The notes beneath the pieces were generated by a model. It did not search any database and was not told where the DNA came from. It saw nothing but the letters and a program-made list of their open reading frames with translations. A stretch of 18,435 bases of DNA. Source: VRUE01 sp035557635 (GTDB lineage: Bacteria; Actinomycetota; Thermoleophilia; Solirubrobacterales; 70-9). The first letter of the stretch is position 1. Each line of letters opens with the position of its first letter. This document shows, one piece after another, positions 7,821-15,571 of this stretch. The translations under genes were made by a program, and so were the position numbers. The stretch covers positions 1-18,435 of the forward strand of contig DATMDR010000042.1 in assembly GCA_035557635.1 (NCBI GenBank), read 5' to 3'.

Positions 7821-9862
7821 GGGCGAGGGCGCTTGCGGGCTGCCTGTTCTGCGCGCTGTTCCTGGCGGTTGCGATCGGCCCCGCCACGGCTCAGGGCGCC
7901 AGGGAGCTGCTCACGGAAACGGCGGTCCAGACCACGTTCTGCAAACACAAAGACTGCGATGAACCGACCCCGGCCGAACTCCTGAACCCGGTTCCGCCGC
8001 CCGAAGGGCAGGTCGAAGGTCCCTGCGGGCTGGCCGTGGACGCCGGCGGTCGTCTCCTTCTTTCCGACTACCACCACAACACGGTCAACTTCTTCGCCGG
8101 CCCGGAACTCATGTTCTCCGGGCAGACCGCCGGCGGCGCCGTGCCGCCGGAGGGTCCGTGCGGGCTTGCCGCCGGGCCCGGCGGCGCCCTCTACGTCAAC
8201 GTCTGGCACCAGCGGGTGGTCAGGCTCGAGCCGACCGTCCAGGTCTTCGACACCGACAGCTCGACTGGCGTCGTGGTCGACCCGCCCGACGTTTACGTTG
8301 CCGATCCGAACGCCCATCGGGTCGATGTCTATAAAGACTCCTTTTCGCCCAGCGCTTCTCGCCTCTCCTATGGCGTCTTCTCTGGAGAAGACCCCCAGGC
8401 GATCGCTGTGGATCAGTCCAACGGCGACCTCTACGTCATCTCCTCAACCGGCGACACCGTTTCGCGCTTCAACTCCAGCGGCTTGCCTAAAAACTTCACT
8501 GCCGGCCCTAATGCCGGCGCCAGCACGTTGACTGGCTTCGGCTTCACGGAACCGACCGCTAGCCAGATCGCAATCGACAACTCGGGCGGCCCCGCCGACG
8601 GCAGTATCTATGTCACCAACAGCCAGAGCAACAAAATCGAGATCTTCGCTACCGACGGCATGCCGCTTGGCGCTCTCGATGGCTCCAGCACCCCGTCCGC
8701 CAATTTCAGCGAACCCTGCGGCGTTGCCGTCGATCAGTCGAGTGGCGATCTCTATATCGGTGACTTCTTCAGCGAACAAATCTGGCGCTACTCCCCTTCG
8801 GGGGGAGCAATCGAAGAGACGGACTACTCCGGAGGCATCGCTACCTCGATCGTCCCCTGTCAGATGGCGGTCTCCGTCGAAAACCTCTACGTCGCCTATT
8901 ACGCCAACGAAGGGCCGACGCGGAAATACTCGACTTCGGCGTTTACCAAAGCCGTCCCATTCGTATCCGGCTCCGACTTCTTCAAAGGCTTCGCGGTGGC
9001 CACCGACCCTTCCAACGGCGATATTTACCTCGATAGAGGCAACCAGGTCGAAGTCTTCAACTCCAGCGGCTCCCTTCTCTACAAATTCGGCTTGGGCGAT
9101 TTCTCCGCGTCGGCCGGAGTCGCGGTAAGAGCGAGCGGCGACGTTTACGTCAACAACCGCACCTACGTTGCGGTCTACGAGCCGTCGGGGGCGCCGGTGC
9201 TGGACGGGGGGGAGCCGCTCAAAATCGGTCTCGGCAGCCTCGGCGACGGCTACGGGGTGGCGGTCTCCGGCGGCAGGGTCTACGTGCCCGACGCGGCCGA
9301 CCAGACGGTGAAGGTCTACGAACCCGCCGTCGACCCGCTTGTCCCGGTCGCGGCGATCGGGTGCTTCAACTCCTTGGTCGACGCGGCGATCACGGTCGAC
9401 CCGACCAACGGCAACCTGCTGGTGGTCGACAACCTCAAACCGGGGTTTGAACATCCCCAGGCCGCAATCTTCGAATTCGACTCGGCGGGGGCGTTCCTCG
9501 ACCGCTTCGTCGGGCCGGTCCACGGCGAACCCTCCGGGATCGTGGTCGATCCCGCCACCGGCGTCCTCTTCGTCACCGACGGCAACGGCGAACTGTCGAA
9601 CGTCTTCGCCTACGGCCCGTTCGAATCGGGGGGCGGGTCCGAACTCGAATGTCCGCTCGAGGGCGAGGATGCCCTGGGCGGCGCTGGCGGGGCTCAGGGC
9701 GCCGGGATCGCGACGGGCGCGTCCTCCGTCGCCGTCGCCAGGCCACCCACCTTCGTAGGCCCGCGACGCTCGACCAAGCGCTCCCGCAAGAAGGCGAGGC
9801 GGGGGAGGGGCCGGGTCGCCGTCGGGACCGCCGTAGCGCTGCCTGGCCGCGCCCACCGTTGA
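7817..9862 (+). CDS. Exported NHL-type beta-propeller protein (module 1, gene 3)
   Basis: A 681-aa exported protein. The ATG at 7817 overlaps the preceding stop (ATGA), has a GGAGGGGAGG ribosome-binding site and starts a signal peptide (about 1-26). About twelve NHL-like repeats of roughly 35-50 residues fill 65-600; typical units read GVAVDQSSGDLYIGD and IAVDQSNGDLYVIS. Twelve repeats would suit two six-bladed propellers or one with extra blades. NHL propellers usually bind proteins or carbohydrates and some are lyases, but I see no catalytic signature. A Gly/Ala-rich spacer leads to a basic segment (about 650-666) and a short C-terminus. The domain corresponds to the N-terminal third of the 1247-aa protein. 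No strong terminator follows, and the tetR promoter overlaps the stop codon. Confidence 0.85.
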   Translation: MRARALAGCLFCALFLAVAIGPATAQGARELLTETAVQTTFCKHKDCDEPTPAELLNPVPPPEGQVEGPCGLAVDAGGRLLLSDYHHNTVNFFAGPELMFSGQTAGGAVPPEGPCGLAAGPGGALYVNVWHQRVVRLEPTVQVFDTDSSTGVVVDPPDVYVADPNAHRVDVYKDSFSPSASRLSYGVFSGEDPQAIAVDQSNGDLYVISSTGDTVSRFNSSGLPKNFTAGPNAGASTLTGFGFTEPTASQIAIDNSGGPADGSIYVTNSQSNKIEIFATDGMPLGALDGSSTPSANFSEPCGVAVDQSSGDLYIGDFFSEQIWRYSPSGGAIEETDYSGGIATSIVPCQMAVSVENLYVAYYANEGPTRKYSTSAFTKAVPFVSGSDFFKGFAVATDPSNGDIYLDRGNQVEVFNSSGSLLYKFGLGDFSASAGVAVRASGDVYVNNRTYVAVYEPSGAPVLDGGEPLKIGLGSLGDGYGVAVSGGRVYVPDAADQTVKVYEPAVDPLVPVAAIGCFNSLVDAAITVDPTNGNLLVVDNLKPGFEHPQAAIFEFDSAGAFLDRFVGPVHGEPSGIVVDPATGVLFVTDGNGELSNVFAYGPFESGGGSELECPLEGEDALGGAGGAQGAGIATGASSVAVARPPTFVGPRRSTKRSRKKARRGRGRVAVGTAVALPGRAHR

Positions 9863-9902
9863 CCTGGGCGTATTTAAGAACTAGCCTGTACGCGTAACGG
9901 AT
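9859..9902 (+). promoter_or_regulatory. tetR promoter with copy 2 of the 30-bp element
   Basis: A -35 hexamer TTGACC (9859-9864), a 17-base spacer and a -10 TAGCCT (9882-9887) form a good sigma-70-type promoter. Its -35 overlaps the stop codon of the NHL gene. Bases 9873-9902 are the second copy of the 30-bp element found at 2667-2696. This copy contains the 8-base palindrome TACGCGTA just downstream of the -10, over the expected transcription start. A weak stem (CGCCCA at 9850-9855 with TGGGCG at 9865-9870, then TATTT) may also end module 1 transcription here. Confidence 0.65.
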
Positions 9903-9918
9903 TGTTTGTATTGCGACC

Positions 9919-10662
9919 ATGGCCAAAGCCAGCCCCAGATCCAAATCCACGGGCCCGCGCCGCCTCCCCCGCGGGCGGCACGCTCTCGCTCCTGAGGAAG
10001 TGGCGCGGGATCAGCGCGAGCGCCTGCTCGCCGCCGTGCCGGGCGTCGTCGCGGAGAAGGGCTACGAAGCGACGTCGGTCGCCGACATCGTCAAAGCGGC
10101 CGCCGTCTCGCGCAATGCCTTCTACAAGAGCTTCAAGGACAAGCAGGACTGCTTCGCGACGGCTCACGAGGCGGGGCACGAGCGCCTGCTCGAAATTCTC
10201 ACCGTGCCCTGTGGCGACGATGGCGCCGGGATCGAGGAGCGGGTCGAGCGCTCTCTCTCAGCCGCACTCGACGCGCTTGCCTCCGAGCCCGAGGTCGCGC
10301 GTCTGCTCTTCGTCGAGGCGCCCTCGGCGGGGGAGGAGATTGCCCTCCGCTACCACGAGTGGCTGAAGCGCTACGGCACCCTGCTGCGCGCTGCTGCCCC
10401 CGACTTGCCACCCCAGTCGATACCTGCACCTGAGGTCGAGGGTGTGATCGTTGGCGGCATCGCCTCCCGGGTCGCCAGCGAGGTATTGCAGGGCCGCGCC
10501 AAGAAGCTACGCGACCTCACCGGCCCACTGGTCGAGTATGTCCTCGCCTTCTACCGCCTCAGCGAGCCCGGCCCCCAAGAGGGCCGCGTCATCGCCCTCG
10601 ATCAGGAGCCGGCCCAAGCCGCCGAGCTCTTCGAAGCCCGCCGCCGCCAAGCCGGCGCTTAG
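9919..10662 (+). CDS. TetR/AcrR-family transcriptional regulator
   Basis: A 247-aa regulator. Residues about 33-80 are a classic TetR helix-turn-helix; its core includes ATSVADIVKAAAVSRNAFYK followed by SFKDKQDCF. The rest is helical, as expected for the ligand-binding and dimerisation domain, with no recognisable ligand class. A basic N-terminal arm (residues 3-20, rich in Arg and Lys) may add DNA contacts. The ATG at 9919 has no good ribosome-binding site, and its leader would be only about 25 bases. Its own promoter carries the 30-bp element also found before module 1, so it probably represses itself and that operon (inference). It lies between the two exported-protein modules. A small GGCGC-TTA-GCGCC hairpin spans the stop codon. 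Confidence 0.93.
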   Translation: MAKASPRSKSTGPRRLPRGRHALAPEEVARDQRERLLAAVPGVVAEKGYEATSVADIVKAAAVSRNAFYKSFKDKQDCFATAHEAGHERLLEILTVPCGDDGAGIEERVERSLSAALDALASEPEVARLLFVEAPSAGEEIALRYHEWLKRYGTLLRAAAPDLPPQSIPAPEVEGVIVGGIASRVASEVLQGRAKKLRDLTGPLVEYVLAFYRLSEPGPQEGRVIALDQEPAQAAELFEARRRQAGA

Positions 10663-10745
10663 CGCCCAAGGCGGCACTCTCGCGCAGCTACGACCGCGAC
10701 GCCGCGCTCAGCGGCCGAGGCGCTTAGCCATACCGCGTGCGTCTC

Positions 10746-10775
10746 TTGACAATCACGTACCTCCATGTTTACACT
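10746..10775 (+). promoter_or_regulatory. Strong sigma-70-type promoter before the collagen-like gene
   Basis: TTGACA (10746-10751), an 18-base spacer and TACACT (10770-10775) match the consensus closely, giving a leader of about 130 bases. A 7-bp inverted repeat, CGTACCT (10756-10762) and AGGTACG (10793-10799), brackets the -10 and start region and could be an operator. It does not carry the 30-bp element of the other two promoters. Confidence 0.7.
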
Positions 10776-10911
10776 CCCGCCTGTCTTCTCAAAGGTACGA
10801 AGACGGTATAGCTGAAGCACCAGCAGGGAAACAGGGACAACAGAGCCTCGCGGGAGCGCCGCCCAGGGAAGCGGCCAGCAAAGGGCTCACGGGACAAGGA
10901 GAGAGATTTCG
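10776..10911 (+). other. Long 5' leader of the collagen-like gene
   Basis: About 130 bases lie between the promoter and the ATG at 10912. I see no open reading frame of note, no known riboswitch pattern and only short GC stems (for example GCCGC/GCGGC near 10858-10875). An AAGGAG ribosome-binding site at 10896-10901 ends the leader. The purine-rich second half may simply keep the site accessible. Confidence 0.35.
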
Positions 10912-11745
10912 ATGTTCTCGACGCTACGCACGCGGTTTGGCATCCCGGGAGTCATCTCGGTCATCGCCCTAGTCTTCGCCTTGGTAGGAGGCGCCTTCGC
11001 CGCCGACAACCTCGGCGGCTCAGGTAACGGCGCCACCGCCTCGGCCAAAAAAGCCTTGAAAGGACCGAAAGGGGCCAAAGGGGCAAAAGGCGCCACCGGT
11101 GCAGCAGGCCCCGCCGGTCCCGCCGGTCCCGCTGGGCCCCAGGGTCCCGCCGGTCCTGCTGGCACACCCGGCGCCAACGGGACAAACGGCGCCGCCGGAG
11201 CGCCCGGCGCCGCCGGCAAGACCGTCCTCAACGGCGAAGGCTCGCCGGCCGCCTCGCTTGGTACCACCGGCGACTTCTACATCGACACCGAAGTGTCCGA
11301 GATCTACGGCCCGAAGGAAGCCGGGAGTTGGGGCAGCCCCACTGCGCTGGTAGGGGAACCGGGCGAAGACGGAGAACCATGGACCGTGGGTGGGACCCTG
11401 CCGCCGGGCGAGACTCTTACAGGTGCGTGGGGAGCATCTATAGGGGCGGAAGAATTCAGCCCGGCACCCATCTCGTACACGATCCCGCTTGCTGCCGCAC
11501 TGCCTGACGCGAATGTACACATCATAAAAAAAGCACCTAATCCTAACTGTCCAGGCCCTGGACAAGCTGCACCGGGGCATCTGTGTGTGTATGTGTCAGC
11601 TGAATTGGAAATAAGCATCTTGGCGACCAGCACCGTCGATGGAGGAGGACCCGGGAACTCGCCACAAGGGGTAATTCTCGCGGTGGAAGGGTCCCCAGGG
11701 GGCTGGGTCTACGGCCACTGGGCGGTAACCGCTCCCACTTCATAG
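10912..11745 (+). CDS. Exported short collagen-like protein
   Basis: A 277-aa protein. Residues 10-30 are a hydrophobic signal or anchor segment ending GGAFA. Residues 51-101 are 17 uninterrupted Gly-X-Y triplets, first Lys-rich (GPKGAKGAKG) and then Pro/Ala-rich (GPAGPAGPAGPQ), which should form a short collagen triple helix and so a trimer. Next comes GDFYIDTEVSEIYGPK (about 120-135), a motif often seen after bacterial collagen stretches. Two more Gly-X-Y-like bits (GEPGEDGEP) follow at about 148-156. The C-terminal 120 residues look like a compact beta domain with Cys213 and Cys225. The codons of this last domain are much less GC-rich than the rest: 59 of 120 bases are G or C over 11521-11640. 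The function is presumably surface adhesion or structure (inference). It has its own promoter and terminator. Confidence 0.88.
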   Translation: MFSTLRTRFGIPGVISVIALVFALVGGAFAADNLGGSGNGATASAKKALKGPKGAKGAKGATGAAGPAGPAGPAGPQGPAGPAGTPGANGTNGAAGAPGAAGKTVLNGEGSPAASLGTTGDFYIDTEVSEIYGPKEAGSWGSPTALVGEPGEDGEPWTVGGTLPPGETLTGAWGASIGAEEFSPAPISYTIPLAAALPDANVHIIKKAPNPNCPGPGQAAPGHLCVYVSAELEISILATSTVDGGGPGNSPQGVILAVEGSPGGWVYGHWAVTAPTS

Positions 11746-11757
11746 TTGACGCGGCTT

Positions 11758-11786
11758 GGTCCGGCCGGGTTCTTCCTGGCCGGACC
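11758..11786 (+). terminator. Hairpin terminator after the collagen-like gene
   Basis: GGTCCGGCC (11758-11766) pairs perfectly with GGCCGGACC (11778-11786), and the inner bases extend the stem to about 12 pairs around a TTCTT loop. It starts 12 bases after the stop codon. No T tract follows. It should end or strongly reduce read-through into the 1247-aa gene, yet I find no clear promoter between it and 11828, so it may work as a partial terminator. Confidence 0.75.
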
Positions 11787-11827
11787 GGTCTCGTCGTCAG
11801 GCCTTCTAACAGTCAAATGGAATCTCT

Positions 11828-14800
11828 ATGACTAATCACTTGAACCCACACCAAGCGCGGACCGCTCACCGGCCGCAGTTCCTTCTCGTTGCCTTGCTTT
11901 TCGGCGTGGTGGGCCTCCTCGCCTACTCCGCCCAAGCCCACGCCGCCCCGCCGGTCCTCTGGGAGAAGTGCCCTACCGGTTCTGCGGCCGGAGAGTGCTT
12001 TGTTCCCCGAGGTCTCGCCTCAGACCCAAGCAGCGGCCACCTCTACGTAGCCAACCAAGAGAACCGACGCATTGAGGAGTTCGACGTCTGGGGTACCTTC
12101 CTTCGTGCCTTCGGCTGGGGTGTGGTCGATGGCTCTCCCGAGCTGCAGACCTGCGACGAGCTGACCGAGTGCTTGCCGGGTCTTTCGGGAAGTGGCACAG
12201 GGGAGTTCAAAGGATATGGAGCACAGGGAGTAGCGGTCGACGGTGAGCACGATGTCTATGTAGTCGACTTGCTTAATCAACGCGTGCAGAAGTTCGATCT
12301 TGCCGGCTCCGAGCCAGCCTTCGAGTGGATGGTCGGCGGAGGGGTCAACCAGGGTCCCAATAACCCAGGTAACCTCTGCACCGCCGCCCATATCGACAAT
12401 GGCGATACATGCGGCGCCGGCAGCGAAGGTTCTGTTCCAGGCCAGTTCGGCTGGCCGGTATCAGCCATTGGCAGCAACGTCGCCGTCGATACCGCCGGCA
12501 CCGCGACCGCCGCCGACGACATCCTCTACGTCGGCGACGAGGGCCGGATCCAGGAATTCGATACCGACGGCACCTACCATGGCGAGATCGCCCTGGCGGG
12601 GGAGACGGTTCAGTCGCTTGCCGTCGACCCAAGCAGCGGCGACCTCTACGTCGCATTCAAAAACAAAGGTTTCGTCAACGGTGAAGCAAATCCGCCCAAC
12701 GTTCACCGAATAGATCCCCTCACGGGAAGCACCACTGACACGCTCGCAGCTGGCATCCCCAGGGCCCTGGCGGTTGATCCAGAGGGCACTGTGTATGTGT
12801 TCGATGACGAGGCTCCAGGCAATACACTCGAGCCTGGCAATCACATCGTGCGGATCCTCGAGTTCGACTCTACCGGCAACAAAATCGGAGTCTTCGACCA
12901 GAACAAAGAGCCGTTCGTCTTTGACAGATTCGATGATTCCACCGGTCTCGCGATCGGCACGGCCTGCGGGCTCGACGGCGACGAGCTCTACCTGTCGAAC
13001 GCCAATTTCTCCAACAGCTTCGTCCGCGCCTACGGCCCGCCGCCAGACCCCAACCTCTGCCCGCCGCCCGCGAACCCGCCGACAATCGCCGACTCCTTCG
13101 CCCTCTCGGTCGAGACCGACGCGGCGACGCTGAAGGCGCAGATCAACCCCCGCTTCTGGCCCGACGCCACCTACTACGTTCAGTACGGGAGCGCCGATTG
13201 TTCGTTGGGCGGCTGTGCCTCCGAGCCTGTGCCACCCGGCACGGACCTGACCGACGATGTCATCGACGCCAACCTCCCCGCCGAGGTCGAGCTCAGCGGC
13301 CTGGAGCCCGACACCACCTATCACTACCGCTTCGTCGCCCAGAGCAGCGGCGGCGGGCCGGTCTTCGGCCCGGACCAGACCTTCACGACCTTCCCCGAGC
13401 CAGCTGCCCCGAAGACAGACTGCCCCAACCAGGCGCTTCGCACCGGCCCCTCTGCCGCCCTGCCCGATTGCCGCGCCTATGAGCTTGTCTCGCCGTTGGA
13501 GAAGGACGGCGGCATCAACGTCGGCGCCTGGGAAGCTGAGAACTTCAACCAGGCCGCACCCGAGGGCGGGGCCTTCTCCTACTCATCCAAGCACGCCTTC
13601 GCCGACCCGGCCTCCTCGGACTGGACCAGCCAGTACCTCGCCAAGCGCGACCCTGCGGCGGGCTGGCAGAGCCGCTCCCTCAACCCGCCCCGCTTCGGCC
13701 TCTCCCACTACAACTTCGCCCGCCAGATGCCCCACATGCAGGGCCTCAGCGAGGACCTCTGCCTCGCCTTCTTCGTCAACGAGACCGAAAACCCGGTTGC
13801 CGCCGGCGACCAGGCCGGCTACCCGGATCTCTACCGGCGCCGCAACTGCGAGGAGCCCCAGGGCTTCGAGACCCTCACCATCGCACCACCCAAAAACCCT
13901 CCCGCCAACAAAGTAGACACGTACTGGCCGCGCGTGCAGGGCTTCAGCGCCGACGGCTCGAAGGTCTTCCTGCGCGCCAATGGCGAACTGCTCCCCACCT
14001 CCCCCACCGGCAACATCCTCTCCCTCTACCTATACAACGAAGGCGCCCTGCGCCTGGTCAGCGTCCTGCCCAGTCCGGGGGGCACCAAACCCGGCGCTGC
14101 CGCGACCACTCACTCTTCGCTCGGCACCCCCGAGGGACCAGAACTGAAAGCTGAGCGCAGTACCCTCGCCCGCGCCGTCTCCGAGGATGGCTCGCGCGTC
14201 TACTGGACGGCCACCGACAATACCCAACCACCTAGTGGCTCCGGCTTCTTCGCTGGCAGCCGCATCTACCTCCGCCTAAACCCCGACCGCGCCCAGAGCC
14301 CGATCGCAGATGGCGAGTGCACCAAAAAGGCCGACCGCGCCTGCACACTGGCGGTTTCAGAGACCGTCGACCCCGGCCCAGCGCACTTCTGGACCGCCAC
14401 CCCCGACGGCTCGCGGGCTCTGTTCAGCTTCGATGGCACAAAAGGCAGCCTCAGCAGCCCCCACGGCGGCGAGCTCTACCTCTACGACCTGGCGAGCGAG
14501 AGCTCGAGCTTGATCGCGGGAGGGTTGGCCGATGACGATTTCATCAAAGGTCGTGGTGGCGTACTCGCCTCTTCCGAGGATCTCTCGCGTATCTACCTAG
14601 TCTCCACCGAGGTGCTCGACGCCGGCGCCGACGCCGGGGAGCAAAACCTCTACCTCTACGAGCAGGGCTCGGGCCTTTCCTTCATCGCCACGCTCGGCGG
14701 CGGTGCCGCCGATAGGAGCAGCTACAGCGCCCGTCCTTTCGAGCATTTGGCCCACGCCACTGCCGACGGCGAGGTTCTCGTCTTCATGTCGCAAGCCCCT

Positions 14801-15571
14801 TTGACCGGGGTTGAGAACACCGACGCGATAAGCGGCGAGGCCGATGGCCAGGTCTTCCGCTACGAGGCCGCCACCGACCAGCTGCGCTGCGTCTCCTGCA
14901 ACCCGACCGGAGCGCGGCCGGACGGTCGTCTTGTAGGCCCTCCATTGCAAGGTACGCCTCCTCCCTGGCTCGCCGCCCGCATCCCCGGCTGGGAGTACGC
15001 CCTGCACGAGTCTCGCGTCCTCTCCGATGACGGCTCGCGCCTCTTCTTCGAAAGCTTCGACCGCCTCCTGCCCCAAGACGAAAACGGCAAGGCCGACGTC
15101 TACCAGTGGCAGGCGCCCGGCACTGGAGATTGCGAGCCCACAGACCCGAGCTTCTTCGCCGCCAACGGCGGTTGCCTCAGCCTGGTCTCAAGCGGCCAAG
15201 GGGAGAGCGACTCCTCCTTCCTCGACGCCTCCGCCACGGGAGATGACGTCTTCATCGGCACCGACCAGGACCTGGTCTCCGTCGACGAAGACCTGCGCGA
15301 CGTCTACGACGCCCGCGTCGGCGGCGGCTTCGCTTACCCGCCGGTGCCGCCGCCCTGCCTGGGCGATGCCTGCCAGGGCGCTGCTGCCGCGGCGCCGAGC
15401 ACCCCCTCCGCGGGCTCCGCGGTCTTCTCCGGCCCGCCCAACCAGGGCAAAGACCGCGGCGGGCCCAAGGGCTGCCCGAAAGGCAGGCGCAAGGTGAGGC
15501 GCGGGGGCAAAGTGCGCTGCGTGAAACCCCGGCGGCGAGCCGCCAGCCAGAGGGGGAGGGCAAAGCAATGA
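11828..15571 (+). CDS. Exported fusion: NHL propeller, fibronectin-III-like domain and WD40-like propeller (module 2, gene 1)
   Basis: A 1247-aa exported protein of unknown function. A signal peptide covers about 1-39 (hydrophobic 18-34, cleavage near AHA-AP). NHL-like repeats fill about 45-405, with units such as GLASDPSSGHLYVANQ and LAVDPSSGDLYVA. A fibronectin-III-like domain follows at 417-522. Residues 540-1180 are a beta-rich WD40/PD40-like region paralogous to most of the 763-aa protein; compare DVYQWQAPGTGDC with DVYQWEASGTGDC, and DVYDARVGGGF with DLYDARVNGGF. A CVSC motif is at 1021-1024. The tail has CPKGRRKVRRGGKVRCVKPR, basic with two Cys. So it joins what module 1 encodes in two genes. 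The ribosome-binding site before the ATG is weak. The next gene overlaps by 4 bases. Confidence 0.85.
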   Translation: MTNHLNPHQARTAHRPQFLLVALLFGVVGLLAYSAQAHAAPPVLWEKCPTGSAAGECFVPRGLASDPSSGHLYVANQENRRIEEFDVWGTFLRAFGWGVVDGSPELQTCDELTECLPGLSGSGTGEFKGYGAQGVAVDGEHDVYVVDLLNQRVQKFDLAGSEPAFEWMVGGGVNQGPNNPGNLCTAAHIDNGDTCGAGSEGSVPGQFGWPVSAIGSNVAVDTAGTATAADDILYVGDEGRIQEFDTDGTYHGEIALAGETVQSLAVDPSSGDLYVAFKNKGFVNGEANPPNVHRIDPLTGSTTDTLAAGIPRALAVDPEGTVYVFDDEAPGNTLEPGNHIVRILEFDSTGNKIGVFDQNKEPFVFDRFDDSTGLAIGTACGLDGDELYLSNANFSNSFVRAYGPPPDPNLCPPPANPPTIADSFALSVETDAATLKAQINPRFWPDATYYVQYGSADCSLGGCASEPVPPGTDLTDDVIDANLPAEVELSGLEPDTTYHYRFVAQSSGGGPVFGPDQTFTTFPEPAAPKTDCPNQALRTGPSAALPDCRAYELVSPLEKDGGINVGAWEAENFNQAAPEGGAFSYSSKHAFADPASSDWTSQYLAKRDPAAGWQSRSLNPPRFGLSHYNFARQMPHMQGLSEDLCLAFFVNETENPVAAGDQAGYPDLYRRRNCEEPQGFETLTIAPPKNPPANKVDTYWPRVQGFSADGSKVFLRANGELLPTSPTGNILSLYLYNEGALRLVSVLPSPGGTKPGAAATTHSSLGTPEGPELKAERSTLARAVSEDGSRVYWTATDNTQPPSGSGFFAGSRIYLRLNPDRAQSPIADGECTKKADRACTLAVSETVDPGPAHFWTATPDGSRALFSFDGTKGSLSSPHGGELYLYDLASESSSLIAGGLADDDFIKGRGGVLASSEDLSRIYLVSTEVLDAGADAGEQNLYLYEQGSGLSFIATLGGGAADRSSYSARPFEHLAHATADGEVLVFMSQAPLTGVENTDAISGEADGQVFRYEAATDQLRCVSCNPTGARPDGRLVGPPLQGTPPPWLAARIPGWEYALHESRVLSDDGSRLFFESFDRLLPQDENGKADVYQWQAPGTGDCEPTDPSFFAANGGCLSLVSSGQGESDSSFLDASATGDDVFIGTDQDLVSVDEDLRDVYDARVGGGFAYPPVPPPCLGDACQGAAAAAPSTPSAGSAVFSGPPNQGKDRGGPKGCPKGRRKVRRGGKVRCVKPRRRAASQRGRAKQ

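Noticed and set aside
8444..9856. A 470-codon open frame on the minus strand opposite the NHL gene, and similar long frames opposite the other exoprotein genes (for example 5991-7046 and 12461-13324)
   Set aside because: The translations are low-complexity Arg/Gly/Asp/Val-rich with no domain or signal peptide. They mirror high-GC third-codon bias of the real plus-strand genes, which have signal peptides, repeats and paralogues.
10654..10666. GGCGC-TTA-GCGCC hairpin over the tetR stop codon as a terminator
   Set aside because: Only five base pairs with a 3-base loop and no T tract. Such stems are frequent by chance at this GC content.
11050..11220. Short tandem DNA repeats of the GGTCCCGCC type
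   Set aside because: They follow the Gly-X-Y protein repeat codon by codon, so they are explained by the collagen stem and are neither a CRISPR array nor an independent repeat.
11524..11532. A7 run in the collagen-like gene as a possible programmed frameshift site
   Set aside because: The zero frame continues normally through a plausible domain, and I saw no stable downstream hairpin or alternative-frame domain.
11581..11597. GT-rich stretch as a microsatellite or Z-DNA element
   Set aside because: Too short and imperfect, and it lies in a coding region of lower GC.
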